In this document: positions 17,526 through 28,925 of the stretch, piece after piece
Layout of the letters: every line of letters begins with the position of its first letter
Position numbering within the stretch: position 1 is the stretch's first letter
Assembly: GCA_030540435.1 (NCBI GenBank)
Contig: JAUNWG010000007.1
Location: 1-59,103 of the forward strand
DNA: 59,103 bases
Direction: 5' to 3'
Source of the DNA: Eubacteriales bacterium
GTDB lineage: Bacteria; Bacillota; Clostridia; Oscillospirales; Butyricicoccaceae
Position numbers and translations under genes: made by a program
Notes under the pieces: generated by a model
Database searches by the model: none
The model's input: only the letters and a program-made list of their open reading frames with translations
What the model was told of the DNA's origin: nothing

Positions 17526-18638
17526 ATGCAATTCTCATGTGAAAAATCCATTCTTCAAGAAGCCATTGCAACAGCATCCCGCGCAGTCAGCAGCAAAAGC
17601 ACGATTGCACTGCTGGAAGGGCTGCTCATCACAGCGGAATCAAACGGTTGTCTGACGCTGTGCGGCTACAATATGTCCATGGGCATCCGCGTCAAAATTG
17701 GCGCAATGGTCACACAGGAAGGTGCTGCTGTACTCAATGCACGCCTGTTTGGCGACATCATCCGCAAGCTGCCGGACGACGTCATCTATATAGAAACCAA
17801 CGAAAACCTTTTGACCACGATCCGCTGCGGCAAAGCGCTGTTCAATCTTGTGGCGTCTGACGCCAAGGACTTCCCACAGCTGCCGGAAGTGGAAAACAGC
17901 GAAAATCCGATCATTTTACCGCAATCCATGCTGAAATCCATGATTTCACAGACCATTTTCGCCGTTTCTGACAACGAAACCAAGCCAGTGCTGACCGGCT
18001 GCCTGTTTGAATTGGAAAACAATCAACTCAATGTGGCTGCTGTCGACGGCTATCGCCTGAGCGTGCGCCGCGAAGCACTGGAAACAGCTGCCGAAGACGC
18101 CAAATTTGTTGTTCCCGGCGCAGCACTGCGAGAAATCGAACGCATTTTGACAGAATCCGACGCACCGGCTGAAATTTACCCCGATGCGCGGCATATCCTG
18201 TTCCGCATTGGCGACACCGTCCTCATCACACGACTGCTGGAGGGCGAGTTCCTCAATTACCGTGCGGCAATCCCAACGGATGCCGCCGCTGTCATCACAG
18301 CAGACGTCCGACAGCTCATCACCAGTATCGAGCGTGTGTCGCTTATCGTCTCGGAAAAGCTCAAAAATCCGGTGCGCATGGAATTTGACGGTCCACTGCT
18401 AAAGCTGAGTTGTATCACGGCGATCGGCAAATCCTATGACGAATACATGTATGACGGCGAGGTCGAGCATCTGGAAATCGGCTTCAATAACCGCTATCTG
18501 CTGGATGCACTGCGGGCGTGTCCGATGGAAAAAGTGAAAATCGCACTCAAGGGCAGCTTGAATCCGATCGTGTTTACCCCGGAGGAAGGGGATAGCTTTA
18601 CGCATCTGGTGCTGCCGGTACGGCTGAAGGCGGAGTAA
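17526..18638 (+). CDS. dnaN: DNA polymerase III beta sliding clamp
   Basis: The homodimeric ring tethers the replicative polymerase and many repair proteins to DNA. The 370-residue length and three repeated clamp domains fit the family: MQFSCEKSILQEAIATASRAVSSKST-type opening, PVLTGCLFE in domain 2 and LNPIVFTPE...VLPVRLK at the C-terminus, where partner peptides bind. AAGGAGG precedes ATG 17526. It is first after oriC; a long repeat block separates it from yaaA-recF. Confidence 0.97.
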   Translation: MQFSCEKSILQEAIATASRAVSSKSTIALLEGLLITAESNGCLTLCGYNMSMGIRVKIGAMVTQEGAAVLNARLFGDIIRKLPDDVIYIETNENLLTTIRCGKALFNLVASDAKDFPQLPEVENSENPIILPQSMLKSMISQTIFAVSDNETKPVLTGCLFELENNQLNVAAVDGYRLSVRREALETAAEDAKFVVPGAALREIERILTESDAPAEIYPDARHILFRIGDTVLITRLLEGEFLNYRAAIPTDAAAVITADVRQLITSIERVSLIVSEKLKNPVRMEFDGPLLKLSCITAIGKSYDEYMYDGEVEHLEIGFNNRYLLDALRACPMEKVKIALKGSLNPIVFTPEEGDSFTHLVLPVRLKAE

Positions 18639-18655
18639 AGAAATATTGCAAACAG

Positions 18656-19125
18656 TTGGGCTGGTTTCCCAGTTATCTTAAGATTAGGACACATACCGTG
18701 CATCACGAGGGAAAGACCCTAACGCCGGGTCTCTCCCTCGTGGCTCCCTCTCAGGCGCTGGGGGACAAGTGTTTTCCCCCAGACCCCCTTCAATGTAGCG
18801 CGATCTAGAGAGATAAACTTCTTAATCGCAAGAAATTATCTGCGTTTTGTTAGCCGGTATACCTACCGCTCTAAGCTGGCAAAGACCGGAAAGAGTAACC
18901 CGGTCTGCTGAGATGAAAAAAGCGCTGTCGCTTACACAAAATCTCAGTCATCGCAGTATATGCCGCGCGCGGCGCTTTTGGTTTTATCAGCGCAAGCGCG
19001 GCCGCACGGAGGAGAGTCCAGAGAACCATAGGTTCTTTGGCGTCGAAAGAGAGTGAAGAGAGAAAACCGACGCCGGTTTTCTCTTTTCATACAGCAGTAA
19101 CGACGATAACTGCATGAACCCGCTA
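18656..19125 (+). repeat. Family E module, unidentified spacer, and family A copy A3
   Basis: 18656-18742 repeats the E module, hairpin GAGGGAAAGACCC/GGGTCTCTCCCTC. 18743-18905 is not clearly repeated elsewhere in the window. It holds two hairpins, CTGGGGG...CCCCCAG (about 18768-18792) and GACCGG...CCGGTC (about 18887-18904). 18906-19125 is family A copy A3, in which the long hairpin has AAAACCG/CGGTTTT in place of GGAACCG/CGGTTCC. No credible gene. Confidence 0.75.
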
Positions 19126-19153
19126 AACAGGAACGGTGGGTGGCATTGAATAT

Positions 19154-19316
19154 GCCTCCCGCGGATGAGGGAGGTGGATTCGCCGAAGGCGAAGACGGAG
19201 GGAGTGAAAAGGTAAATCTTTTGCGCCAAGGTCAATCTCGGCGAAGACACTTCGCGTTTCCCTCCCTCAGTCAGTGCTGTTGGCACTGACAGCTCCCTCG
19301 TCTGAGGGAGCCTAAG
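19154..19316 (-). repeat. Family C hairpin repeat, copy C2 (complete, inverted)
   Basis: Ends on GCCTCCC...GGGAGG and CTCCCTCGTCTGAGGGAG. Inner hairpins are TTCGCC-GAA-GGCGAA and CAGTGC...GCACTG. Its interior aligns with C1 and C5 (shared CTTGGCGCAA). It lies 60 bases upstream of yaaA. Confidence 0.85.
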
Positions 19317-19375
19317 GGCAGAAACAGAAAATCTGGCATACCGTGGTTTTCAAAACAAAATCAGGAGAACTCTTT

Positions 19376-19591
19376 ATGAATATAGAAGAAATCCATATCA
19401 CAACCGAATATATCAAGGCAGACGCCTTTTTGAAATTTGCAGGCGTGTGTGCCACTGGCGGACAGGCAAAATTCATGATTGAGGACGCACAGGTGTCCGT
19501 CAACGGGGAAGTATGCACGATGCGCGGCAAAAAGCTGCGGGTCGGTGACACAATCTCCATTGTCGGCGGCGCAACCTACAAAATCGTATGA
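19376..19591 (+). CDS. yaaA: S4-domain RNA-binding protein YaaA (RlbA)
   Basis: A 71-residue single S4 domain (KADAFLKFAGVCATGGQAK, then VNGEVCTMRGKKLRVGDTI). In B. subtilis the orthologue sits in the same dnaN-recF slot; its role is suggested to be in ribosome or rRNA handling. ATG 19376 is chosen since AGGAG lies about 10 bases before; an upstream in-frame start is unsupported. It overlaps recF by four bases (ATGA). Confidence 0.92.
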   Translation: MNIEEIHITTEYIKADAFLKFAGVCATGGQAKFMIEDAQVSVNGEVCTMRGKKLRVGDTISIVGGATYKIV

Positions 19592-20709
19592 CCTTACAAA
19601 CACTCGCATTGCGCGATTTTCGCAATTATGCGCAGGCAGAGCTGGAGCTGTCTCCCGGCGTCAATGTCTTTTGCGGTGAAAATGCACAGGGCAAGACGAA
19701 CATCTTAGAGGCCGTCGGGCTGCTGTCTACCATGCGGCTGTTCAGGTCGGGACAGAAGCGGGACGCCATCCGCTTTGGCGCATCGCAGGCAGAAGTGACC
19801 GGCGATTTTTTTGCCGAAAAACGTGAGATGTCCATTCATGCCGTTATTCCATCCGCGGGGCGTGTACAGCTCACGGTCAATGGCGTTAAGCAGAAACGAC
19901 TGTCTGACGCCTCCGGTTTGCTGCGCACGGTATTGTTCTGCCCGGAGGATCTGCTGCTCATCCGTGAAGGCGCGGCAGCGCGGCGGCGGTTTATGGATAT
20001 CGCATTGAGCCAGCTTCGTCCGAACTATGCCCGCTATCTGTCGGAGTACGGTCGCCTGCATGAAAACAAAACGCGCATTTTGAAGGATGCGGAGGAAAAG
20101 CCGTCGCTGCTTGACACCCTCGATGATTTTTCCTTCAGAATGTCCATGATAGGCGGACATATCGTGCGTTACCGCGCGTACTACCTGCGCTCGCTGATGG
20201 AAAAGGCGCAGGGCATCCATGCGTCTATTTCCGGCAAGGACGAACAGCTGAGCTATGTCTATCGCACGGTCTCCACGGTCGATGACCCGTTCGCTTCCGC
20301 AAAGGACATCGGTATGCGCATTTGGGAGCACGCCTGTGCACACCGCGCGGCGGAGATCGCAGCAAAGGCATGTCTGTCCGGTCCACATAAGGACGATCTG
20401 GAGCTGACAATCGGCGGCAAGAGCGCAAAGGCCTTCGGCTCACAGGGGCAGGTGCGCACGTGTGCACTGTCGCTCAAGCTGGCGGAACGCGATATGTTTT
20501 TTGACGACAGCGGGGAATATCCCGTTTTGCTGTTGGACGACGTGCTCAGTGAGCTGGATGCGAAGCGGCAGGATTTCGTGCTCAACCGCATTGAAAATGG
20601 TCAAGTCCTTATCACCTGTTGTGAGCCGGAAAAGCTCGCGCAGGTGGAAGGTGGGCGGCTGTTTGCCGTGGAAAACGGAACTGTGAAAAAAGTAAGGAAA
20701 AAACGGTAA
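19588..20709 (+). CDS. recF: DNA replication and repair protein RecF
   Basis: An SMC-like ATPase that, with RecO and RecR, loads RecA at gaps. The 373-residue protein has Walker A GENAQGKT at residues 30-37, a lid and arm domain in the middle, the ABC signature region around FGSQGQVRTCALSLKLAE, and Walker B PVLLLDDVLSELD near residue 310. It is coupled to yaaA, continuing the conserved dnaA-dnaN-yaaA-recF-remB-gyrB order. Confidence 0.96.
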   Translation: MTLQTLALRDFRNYAQAELELSPGVNVFCGENAQGKTNILEAVGLLSTMRLFRSGQKRDAIRFGASQAEVTGDFFAEKREMSIHAVIPSAGRVQLTVNGVKQKRLSDASGLLRTVLFCPEDLLLIREGAAARRRFMDIALSQLRPNYARYLSEYGRLHENKTRILKDAEEKPSLLDTLDDFSFRMSMIGGHIVRYRAYYLRSLMEKAQGIHASISGKDEQLSYVYRTVSTVDDPFASAKDIGMRIWEHACAHRAAEIAAKACLSGPHKDDLELTIGGKSAKAFGSQGQVRTCALSLKLAERDMFFDDSGEYPVLLLDDVLSELDAKRQDFVLNRIENGQVLITCCEPEKLAQVEGGRLFAVENGTVKKVRKKR

Positions 20710-20756
20710 AATATTCAAAAATATTTGCAAAAATACGTGCAAAACTTCGCAAAAAG

Positions 20757-20765
20757 TGGTATAAT
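20757..20765 (+). promoter_or_regulatory. Extended -10 promoter of remB-gyrB
   Basis: TGGTATAAT (TGn plus consensus -10 at 20760-20765) with no good -35, about 48 bases before remB. Confidence 0.55.
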
Positions 20766-20812
20766 AAAAATAGACCGCAAAGCCATGCGGCATGGAAAGG
20801 AAATGCGCTGCC

Positions 20813-21079
20813 ATGTATCTTCATCTTGGACAGGACGTTATTGTCCCGGTAAGCTCGATTATCGGGATCTATGACATGGATACTGCCACATGGTCTAAGC
20901 ATACGCGCGCGTTTATGTCCGCATTGGAGCGTGCCGGGCAGGTAAAGGCGCTGTTTGACGACCTGCCGAAATCGTGCATCCTGTGTCAGGAGGGCGGCGT
21001 GACGACGCTGTATATCTCCCAGCTGTCCACAGCGACGCTGCTGAAACGCAGCGGGCAGGGGGTAGTGGAGACAGTGTGA
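20813..21079 (+). CDS. remB: Extracellular matrix regulator RemB family (DUF370)
   Basis: This 88-residue protein is of the RemA/RemB type. RemA-like proteins are small DNA-binding regulators of biofilm-matrix genes; the recF-gyrB neighbour is usually the RemB/YaaB branch. The start MYLHLGQDVIVPVSSIIGI is conserved, and ATG 20813 follows AAAGGAA by about 10 bases. It has its own extended -10 promoter and is followed by a solo family C hairpin. Confidence 0.85.
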   Translation: MYLHLGQDVIVPVSSIIGIYDMDTATWSKHTRAFMSALERAGQVKALFDDLPKSCILCQEGGVTTLYISQLSTATLLKRSGQGVVETV

Positions 21080-21095
21080 GAGGGTGCTGATTCAT

Positions 21096-21124
21096 AGGCT
21101 CCCTCATCCGAGGGAGGCTATGGG
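21096..21124 (+). repeat. Solo family C end hairpin, C3
   Basis: Only the terminal hairpin GGCTCCCTCATCCGAGGGAGGC is present, 17 bases after the remB stop. It may act as its terminator. The remainder of 21080-21319 shows a CCCGTTCCACGACGGG-type short palindrome and nothing else. Confidence 0.7.
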
Positions 21125-21136
21125 CAGTCGTTGTAA

Positions 21137-23257
<2,121 letters not shown>

Positions 23258-23275
23258 AAAGGGCGTACGAGCACA

Positions 23276-23436
23276 AAAGGCTCCTTTTGAAAGGAGCTGG
23301 ATTCGTCCGAAGGACGAAGACTGAGGATTGTTTTCTAGGTGATGTAGAATCAGCCAAATCTAAAATGCTTCCATTGCAACAATCCCCCGTCATTTGCTGA
23401 CGCAAATGCCACCCCCTTTCAAAAGGGGGCTTTTGG
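23276..23436 (+). repeat. Family B hairpin repeat, copy B3 (complete)
   Basis: Begins 19 bases after the gyrB stop. Left end GGCTCCTTTTGAAAGGAGC, then stem TTCGTCC-GAA-GGACGAA and GACTGAGGATTG. Right side CAATCCCCCGTC, stem ATTTGC-TGAC-GCAAAT, then CCCCCTTTCAAAAGGGGG. Both the end and inner stems differ from B2 but still pair. Confidence 0.85.
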
Positions 23437-23498
23437 ATAGCTGACGCTTACATTTCAGCACATAGCTGATTCTGAATAGACACGTTTAGGAGAACGAT

Positions 23499-23693
23499 AT
23501 GAACGATATCAAACGCGCCCGTTTGAAGACCGCGGCAGAGACACTGATGGCTGCGCATGACGCACTGGTGGAGCTGCTGCCGGCAAAGAAAACGAAAAAG
23601 ACCTCGGAGGAGGATGCGATCCTGGGCGATGCACTGGATTCGCTGGAGGAGAGCATTTCCTGCCTGACAGAGCTGCTGGAAGAAGAGGTATGA
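23499..23693 (+). CDS. Small helical protein upstream of gyrA, unknown
   Basis: A 64-residue, acidic, probably all-helical protein (basic first helix, [10 protein letters not shown] linker, last third [19 protein letters not shown]). AGGAG sits about 8 bases before ATG 23499, and the stop is four bases before the gyrA ATG, so it is co-translated or coupled with gyrA. No family is recognised. Its coding status rests on the good ribosome site, spacing and composition. A role tied to gyrase is only suggested by position. Confidence 0.65.
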   Translation: MNDIKRARLKTAAETLMAAHDALVELLPAKKTKKTSEEDAILGDALDSLEESISCLTELLEEEV

Positions 23694-23697
23694 TCGA

Positions 23698-26274
23698 ATG
23701 GCAAGTAATATTAACTTTGAAAATCAAAAAATCATTCCGGTCGATCTGGAACGGGAGATGAAAAAATCCTACATCGACTATGCAATGTCGGTCATTGTCG
23801 GCCGTGCATTGCCGGATGCGCGCGACGGCTTGAAGCCGGTACACCGCCGTATCCTGTATGCGATGTATGAGGATCATCTGACCGCAGACCGTCCGTATCG
23901 CAAGGCGGCGACGACCGTCGGTAATGTGCTCGGTCGGTATCATCCGCATGGTGACGCTTCGGTGTATGATGCGCTCGTGCGTATGGCACAGCCGTTCTCG
24001 CTGCGCTATCCGATGATCGACGGTCATGGCAACTTCGGTTCTGTGGACGGCGACCCACCGGCTGCATACCGTTATACCGAAGCGCGTATGAGCAAGCTGG
24101 CGGCGCATATGATGACGGATATTGACAAGGAAACCGTCGAATTCATGCCGAACTTTGATGATAACCGCAAAGAACCGGTCATATTGCCGTCGCGTTTTCC
24201 GAGTATGCTGGTCAACGGCTCGTCCGGTATCGCCGTCGGTATGGCGACCAATATGCCGCCGCACAACCTGACGGAGGTCATTGACGGCATCTGCCATGTC
24301 ATCGACCACCCGGAGGCCAAGCTGGAGGACATCTGTCAGTATATCAAGGGACCGGATTTCCCGACCGGCGGCATTATCATGGGCAGGAGCGGCATCCGCG
24401 CTGCTTATGCGACCGGACGCGGCAAGATCAAGGTGCGTGCGCGCACGCATTTTGAAGAAATGAAGAACGGGCGCACCCGTATCGTTGCGACGGAGATTCC
24501 ATATGTCGTTAACAAGGCGCGTCTGGTGGAAGCGATCGCCGGATTGGTCAAGGACAAGCGCGTCGAGGGCATTTCCGACCTGCGCGATGAATCCGACCGC
24601 GATGGTATGCGTATTGTCATCGAGCTGAAGCGCGAGGCAAATGCGCAGGTCATCCTCAACCAGCTGTTTAATTATACCCAGCTGCAGGAGACATTCTCGG
24701 TCAATAACCTTGCGCTGGTGAACAACCAGCCGCGCACGCTCAATCTGCGTGAGCTGATCGACCTGTACATTGAATTCCAGCGCGAGATCATCGAGCGCCG
24801 TTGCCGCTATGATTTGAAAAAGGCGGAAGCACGTGCGCACATTTTAGAGGGTTTAAAGGTCGCAACAGACAATATTGACCGTATTATTGCAATTATCCGC
24901 GCATCTGCAAACGAGAGCGAGGCAAAGCTCAACCTCATGGCAGAGCCGTTTATCATCAACCAGATCGCACTGCTCGGTATTGTCAATGGCAAGGAAAACT
25001 ATGAGTTCCATCTGGATGAGGAGCAGGCACAGGCGATCGTCAGCATGCGTCTGGGCCGTCTGTCCGGTCTGGAACGCCAGAAGATCAGCGATGAATATGA
25101 CGAGATCGAGACAAAAATCCATAGTCTGATGGATATTCTTGCAAGCCACGAGAAAATGCTGGAAGTCGTGAAAAAAGAGCTGATCGAGATTCGTGATAAG
25201 TTTGGTGATGCGCGCCGCACCAGCATTGAGCCGGTCGACAATGAAATTGATATCGAAGATTTGATCGAACGTGAGGATTGCACGTATACGCTGACCCATC
25301 GCGGCTATATCAAGCGCACCCCGACCGCAACCTACCGCGCACAGCGCAGGGGCGGGCGCGGCGTCAATGCGCTGGCAACCAAGGAAGAGGATTATGCAGA
25401 GGTGCTGTTTGCAGCATCTTCACATGACAATATCCTGTTTTTCAGCAGCTTTGGCAAGGTCTATCGCCTGAAGGGATATCAAATTCCGGAGGTTTCGCGC
25501 ACCGCAAAGGGCACGAATATGGTCAATCTGCTCCAGATGGAACAGGGGGAGAAGATCTCTGCGATGTTCTCTGTGCCGGAATCGGAATACGACGCACAGC
25601 ATTACCTGTTCTTCGTGACCGAAATGGGCACAGTGAAGCGCGTTTCACTGGCAGAGCTGACGAATATCCGCAAGGTCGGCCTGCGTGTGCTGAGCCTGAA
25701 TGATGGCGACCGGCTGGTTGACGTCCGCCTGACGGATGGCAAGCAGAACATCCTCATTATCACGGCAAAGGGCAGGGCGATCTGCTTCGACGAAAATGAG
25801 GTACGCGCTATGGGCCGTTCCGCAGTCGGCGTGCGCGGCATTGCATTGGAAGCGGACGACCGTGTGATCGGCGGCGTGCGTGCACGGCCGGAGGGCGAGG
25901 TGCTGACCATTACCGAGAAGGGCTACGGCAAGCGGACGCCGGTGGCGGAATACAGCATCCATCACCGCGGCGGACGCGGCATTCTGGCACATGCATTGAG
26001 CGAAAAGACCGGCAATATCGCCGGAACTGCTGTCGTCGACGACGACAATGATGTGCTTATTATCACAGATGACGGTGTGATGATCCGCACCGCAGTTCGA
26101 GATATCCGCACCTGTGGACGCAATTCGCGCGGTGTCATCGTCATGCGCACGGGTGAAAATGTGCATGTCAATGCGATCACCCGCATTGAATCGGAGGACG
26201 ACGAAGAGGAGACCGCCGATGCGCAGGCTGACAGCGTAACAGCAGAAGAGGAAACCAATGACACAGAAGCGTAA
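23698..26274 (+). CDS. gyrA: DNA gyrase subunit A
   Basis: The DNA cleavage and wrapping subunit of gyrase. The 858-residue protein shows [20 protein letters not shown], the catalytic tyrosine in AAYRYTEAR (Tyr126), and the six-bladed C-terminal wrapping domain opened by the GyrA box QRRGGRGV, followed by an acidic tail. In the quinolone-determining region it reads [13 protein letters not shown]: Ala87 stands where E. coli has Ser83, while Asp91 (E. coli Asp87) is kept. Its end overlaps rnhA by 17 bases. Confidence 0.98.
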   Translation: MASNINFENQKIIPVDLEREMKKSYIDYAMSVIVGRALPDARDGLKPVHRRILYAMYEDHLTADRPYRKAATTVGNVLGRYHPHGDASVYDALVRMAQPFSLRYPMIDGHGNFGSVDGDPPAAYRYTEARMSKLAAHMMTDIDKETVEFMPNFDDNRKEPVILPSRFPSMLVNGSSGIAVGMATNMPPHNLTEVIDGICHVIDHPEAKLEDICQYIKGPDFPTGGIIMGRSGIRAAYATGRGKIKVRARTHFEEMKNGRTRIVATEIPYVVNKARLVEAIAGLVKDKRVEGISDLRDESDRDGMRIVIELKREANAQVILNQLFNYTQLQETFSVNNLALVNNQPRTLNLRELIDLYIEFQREIIERRCRYDLKKAEARAHILEGLKVATDNIDRIIAIIRASANESEAKLNLMAEPFIINQIALLGIVNGKENYEFHLDEEQAQAIVSMRLGRLSGLERQKISDEYDEIETKIHSLMDILASHEKMLEVVKKELIEIRDKFGDARRTSIEPVDNEIDIEDLIEREDCTYTLTHRGYIKRTPTATYRAQRRGGRGVNALATKEEDYAEVLFAASSHDNILFFSSFGKVYRLKGYQIPEVSRTAKGTNMVNLLQMEQGEKISAMFSVPESEYDAQHYLFFVTEMGTVKRVSLAELTNIRKVGLRVLSLNDGDRLVDVRLTDGKQNILIITAKGRAICFDENEVRAMGRSAVGVRGIALEADDRVIGGVRARPEGEVLTITEKGYGKRTPVAEYSIHHRGGRGILAHALSEKTGNIAGTAVVDDDNDVLIITDDGVMIRTAVRDIRTCGRNSRGVIVMRTGENVHVNAITRIESEDDEEETADAQADSVTAEEETNDTEA

Positions 26275-26707
26275 ACATGTCATTATCTATACCGATGGCG
26301 CCTGTTCCGGAAACCCCGGGCCAGGCGGCTTTGGTATTATCTTGCAATATGGCGAGCATCGGAAGGAAATCAGCCAAGGGTTCCCGGAGACGACCAATAA
26401 CCGGATGGAATTACTCGCTGTTATCACCGCGCTGGAGGCGCTGAAATCGCCGTGTGATGTCGATTTGTATTCCGACAGCAAATATGTCATTGACGCGATC
26501 CAAAAGGGCTGGGCGGTCAAATGGCGCAGTAAAAACTGGATGCGCACGCCAAAGGAACCGGCAAAGAATCCAGACCTGTGGGAACGGCTGCTGGATTTGC
26601 TGGAAGTGCATCATGTCACCTTCCATTGGGTTAAGGGCCACGCGCAGAATGAAAATAATAACCGCTGTGATGAAATGGCAGTAAATGAATGGAAGAAATT
26701 TAAGTGA
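26258..26707 (+). CDS. rnhA: Ribonuclease HI
   Basis: Degrades the RNA strand of RNA:DNA hybrids (R-loops, primers). The 149-residue protein carries the four acidic catalytic residues of the family: Asp in [11 protein letters not shown], Glu in NRMELLAV, Asp in YSDSKYV and Asp in NNRCDEMA, plus the basic handle WRSKNWMR typical of E. coli-type enzymes. It overlaps the 3' end of gyrA in another frame, so the two are expressed together. Confidence 0.95.
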   Translation: MTQKRKHVIIYTDGACSGNPGPGGFGIILQYGEHRKEISQGFPETTNNRMELLAVITALEALKSPCDVDLYSDSKYVIDAIQKGWAVKWRSKNWMRTPKEPAKNPDLWERLLDLLEVHHVTFHWVKGHAQNENNNRCDEMAVNEWKKFK

Positions 26708-26745
26708 ATTATACGAAAAGTAGTATTACTTATGGTATAATTCAC
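26704..26745 (+). terminator. Long AT-rich hairpin at the rnhA stop
   Basis: GTGAATTATAC (26704-26714) pairs with GTATAATTCAC (26735-26745), with an inner AAGTA/TACTT stem. The rnhA stop codon lies in the left arm. No T run follows, so it may be a 3'-end stabiliser and not a true terminator. Confidence 0.5.
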
Positions 26746-26762
26746 ATGTAGTTATACGAATA

Positions 26763-26815
26763 ACTCCCTCAGTCACGGCTGCGCCGTGCCAGATTCCTCC
26801 AAGAGGGAGCCTAAG
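26763..26815 (-). repeat. Family C fragment C4
   Basis: One half of a family C element: CTCCCTCAGT, hairpin CACGGC-TGC-GCCGTG, then CTCC...GAGGGAGCC. It abuts family A copy A4. Confidence 0.75.
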
Positions 26816-26819
26816 GGCG

Positions 26820-27045
26820 CACGAAGGTAAAAAAGTGCTGTCGCTTACACGAACTCTCTGCCCGCACAGATATATGCCGCGCGCGGCGCTTTTGGTGTAG
26901 CGCTGCGTGCGGCCGCACGGAGGAGAGTCCAGAGAACCATAGGTTCTTTGGCGTCGAAAGAGAGTGAAGAGAGAAAACCGACGTCGGTTTTCTCTTTTCA
27001 TACAGCGGTAACGACCATAACTGCATGAAATTGCCAAACCCGCCA
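26820..27045 (+). repeat. Family A hairpin repeat, copy A4
   Basis: Full-length copy in the reference orientation: head with GCCGCGCGCGGCGC, hairpin CCAGAGAACC/GGTTCTTTGG, long hairpin AGAGAAAACCG/CGGTTTTCTCT, tail ending CTGCATGAAATTGCCAAA. With C4 it occupies the gap between rnhA and the methyltransferase gene. Confidence 0.85.
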
Positions 27046-27100
27046 TAGTAATAATATACAGAAATGATATGCAGAGATGTGAAAAGAAACGAGGAACACC

Positions 27101-27823
27101 ATGCGTCGGACGGACAAGCTATGGGGCGGCTTTGCCCTGATACAGGACGACCGCTTTTTTAAGCTGGGGCAGGACAGTATGCTGCTGTCTGATTTTGCTG
27201 CGCCGCCGGTGCGGGGCAAGGTAATCGATCTCGGCTGCGGCAATGGTGCACTTGGCATTCTGCTATGTGCGCGGCATGAAAAGCTCCATGTCACCGGCTT
27301 GGAATTACAGCCGGAGGTCGCGGCGCTGGCACAGGAAAACGTTACATATAATCATTTGGAACAGCGGATGCAGATCGTAACCGGCGATTTAAAGCAATGC
27401 AAAGCAATGTTTCCGACCGGAGCATTTGACTATGTGATCTGCAATCCGCCGTATTTTGCCACCGGCAGCGGCTATGCCGCAAAAGGGGAAAACCGCCACA
27501 CGGCACGGCAGGAGACTGGCTGCAGTGCAGCAGATGCGGTGCAGGCGGCGGCATATCTGGTCAAATATGGCGGACGGGCGGCATTTGTCTATCGGCCGGA
27601 ACGGGTATGCGAGTTGATAACAGATATGAAAAACTGTCAGCTGGAACCAAAACGGATGCGATTTGTGCATCAGCATGCATCGGCTGTCCCGTCTGCTGTG
27701 ATGATTGAAGCGCGGCGGGGCAGTGCACCGGGCGTACAGGTCATGCCGCCGCTGCTTGTGCGCGGTGAAACTGGCGCCTATACGGAGGAATATCGCAAAA
27801 TATACCATATGGAGGAATTTTAA
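27101..27823 (+). CDS. tRNA1(Val) A37 N6-methyltransferase-like (TrmN6 family)
   Basis: A 240-residue SAM-dependent methyltransferase with motif I IDLGCGNGALGILL (about residues 44-57) and the N6-adenine catalytic motif NPPYF (about 115-119). This matches the YfiC/TrmN6 family, which modifies A37 of tRNA-Val in E. coli. The opening GGFALIQDDRFFKLGQDSMLLSDF is typical of the Firmicute branch. The stop is one base before the rsmI start, and the same RNA-modification pair is common in this phylum. Confidence 0.88.
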   Translation: MRRTDKLWGGFALIQDDRFFKLGQDSMLLSDFAAPPVRGKVIDLGCGNGALGILLCARHEKLHVTGLELQPEVAALAQENVTYNHLEQRMQIVTGDLKQCKAMFPTGAFDYVICNPPYFATGSGYAAKGENRHTARQETGCSAADAVQAAAYLVKYGGRAAFVYRPERVCELITDMKNCQLEPKRMRFVHQHASAVPSAVMIEARRGSAPGVQVMPPLLVRGETGAYTEEYRKIYHMEEF

Positions 27824-27824
27824 C

Positions 27825-28673
27825 ATGCCCGCAGGAGTGCTTTATCTGGTTGGTACACCGATAGGAAATCTGGAGGATTTGACCTATCGTGCTGTCAGGA
27901 TATTGAAAGAAGTCGATTTTGTCGCAGCGGAGGACACCCGTGTCAGCGGTAAATTATTGCATTATCTCGAAATCAGTAAACCGCTTGTCAGCTATCATGA
28001 GCATAACAAGCGGCAGTGCGGGCCAAAGCTGGTTCAGCGAATGCTGGCAGGGGAGAATTGTGCACTGGTGACAGATGCGGGGATGCCTGCCATCAGCGAT
28101 CCGGGGGAGGATCTAGCAGCGCTATGCCATGAAGCCGGCATACAGGTCATTCCTGTGCCGGGGGCATGTGCAGCAGTCAGTGCGTTGGCACAGAGCGGAT
28201 TGCCTTCGGATAAATGGTGCTTTGAGGGCTTTTTGCCCACAGCAAACAAGCCGCGCCGCGAACGGCTGGAGATATTAAAGAGCGAAACACGAACCTGTAT
28301 TTTATATGAAGCGCCGCACCGGCTCAAGCAGACCCTGCGCGATTTGGCGGATGCGCTGGGAGAGCGGAGAGTGAGTATTTCGCGCGAGCTGACCAAGCTG
28401 CATGAGGAATGCCTGCGTATGACCTTGCCGCAGGCAGCGGAATATTATCAGCAGCATGAGCCGCGGGGAGAATTTGTGCTTGTTATAGAAGGCGCGGGCG
28501 ACGATCCGGCGCAGTCGGAAGCAGATCGGATGGCGCAGGCTGTTGCATTGACGCAGGAGCTGACCGCCGCAGGGCTTACGCTGCGCGACGCCGTCAAGCA
28601 GGCCGCAAAACAGACCGGCGCGCGGAAAAACCAGCTGTATCAGACCATGCTGGAGAGGGAAAAAGGGGAATAA
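27825..28673 (+). CDS. rsmI: 16S rRNA (cytidine-1402 2'-O)-methyltransferase RsmI
   Basis: RsmI methylates C1402 in the decoding centre. The 282-residue tetrapyrrole-methylase-fold protein opens with GVLYLVGTPIGNLEDLTYRA, then VAAEDTRVSGKLL, GMPAISDPG, PGACAAVSAL and the C-terminal ARKNQLY. ATG 27825 is chosen since GGAGG lies 7 bases upstream and gives the conserved N-terminus. It is co-transcribed with the TrmN6-like gene and followed by repeat B4. Confidence 0.95.
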   Translation: MPAGVLYLVGTPIGNLEDLTYRAVRILKEVDFVAAEDTRVSGKLLHYLEISKPLVSYHEHNKRQCGPKLVQRMLAGENCALVTDAGMPAISDPGEDLAALCHEAGIQVIPVPGACAAVSALAQSGLPSDKWCFEGFLPTANKPRRERLEILKSETRTCILYEAPHRLKQTLRDLADALGERRVSISRELTKLHEECLRMTLPQAAEYYQQHEPRGEFVLVIEGAGDDPAQSEADRMAQAVALTQELTAAGLTLRDAVKQAAKQTGARKNQLYQTMLEREKGE

Positions 28674-28704
28674 AATACGGTTTTGTGAGTGTATTTGCGT
28701 GTAT

Positions 28705-28863
28705 AAGGCTCCTTTTGAAAGGAGCTGGCACGGCGTAGCCGTGACTGAGGATTGTAGCACGCTGAGTGGTACTGAATAGGCTTTTTGGCGAATTACCTAG
28801 CTGGCAACAATCCCCCGTCATTTGCTGACGCAAATGCCACCCCCTTTCAAAAGGGGGCTTTGG
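28705..28863 (+). repeat. Family B hairpin repeat, copy B4 (complete)
   Basis: Left end GGCTCCTTTTGAAAGGAGC, stem CACGGC-GTA-GCCGTG, GACTGAGGATTGTAGCACGC. Right side CAATCCCCCGTC, stem ATTTGC-TGAC-GCAAAT, CCCCCTTTCAAAAGGGGG. The left inner stem equals the module seen on the right of B2; the right half equals B3. Confidence 0.85.
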
Positions 28864-28925
28864 TAGAAACAATTTACATTTCTATCGAGATAATACTATA
28901 AGTATAATAGAAGTGATAAATATAC

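Noticed and set aside
18656..18905. Possible tRNA, 4.5S or tmRNA gene in the dnaN downstream region
   Set aside because: No cloverleaf with a TTCRA arm or CCA end, and no SRP Alu/GNAR-type helix, could be recognised.
23509..24840. Long minus-strand frame opposite gyrA, and similar ones opposite nifS, clpB, mfd and the GT2 gene
   Set aside because: Each mirrors a firmly identified plus gene and has the low-complexity look of antisense translation.
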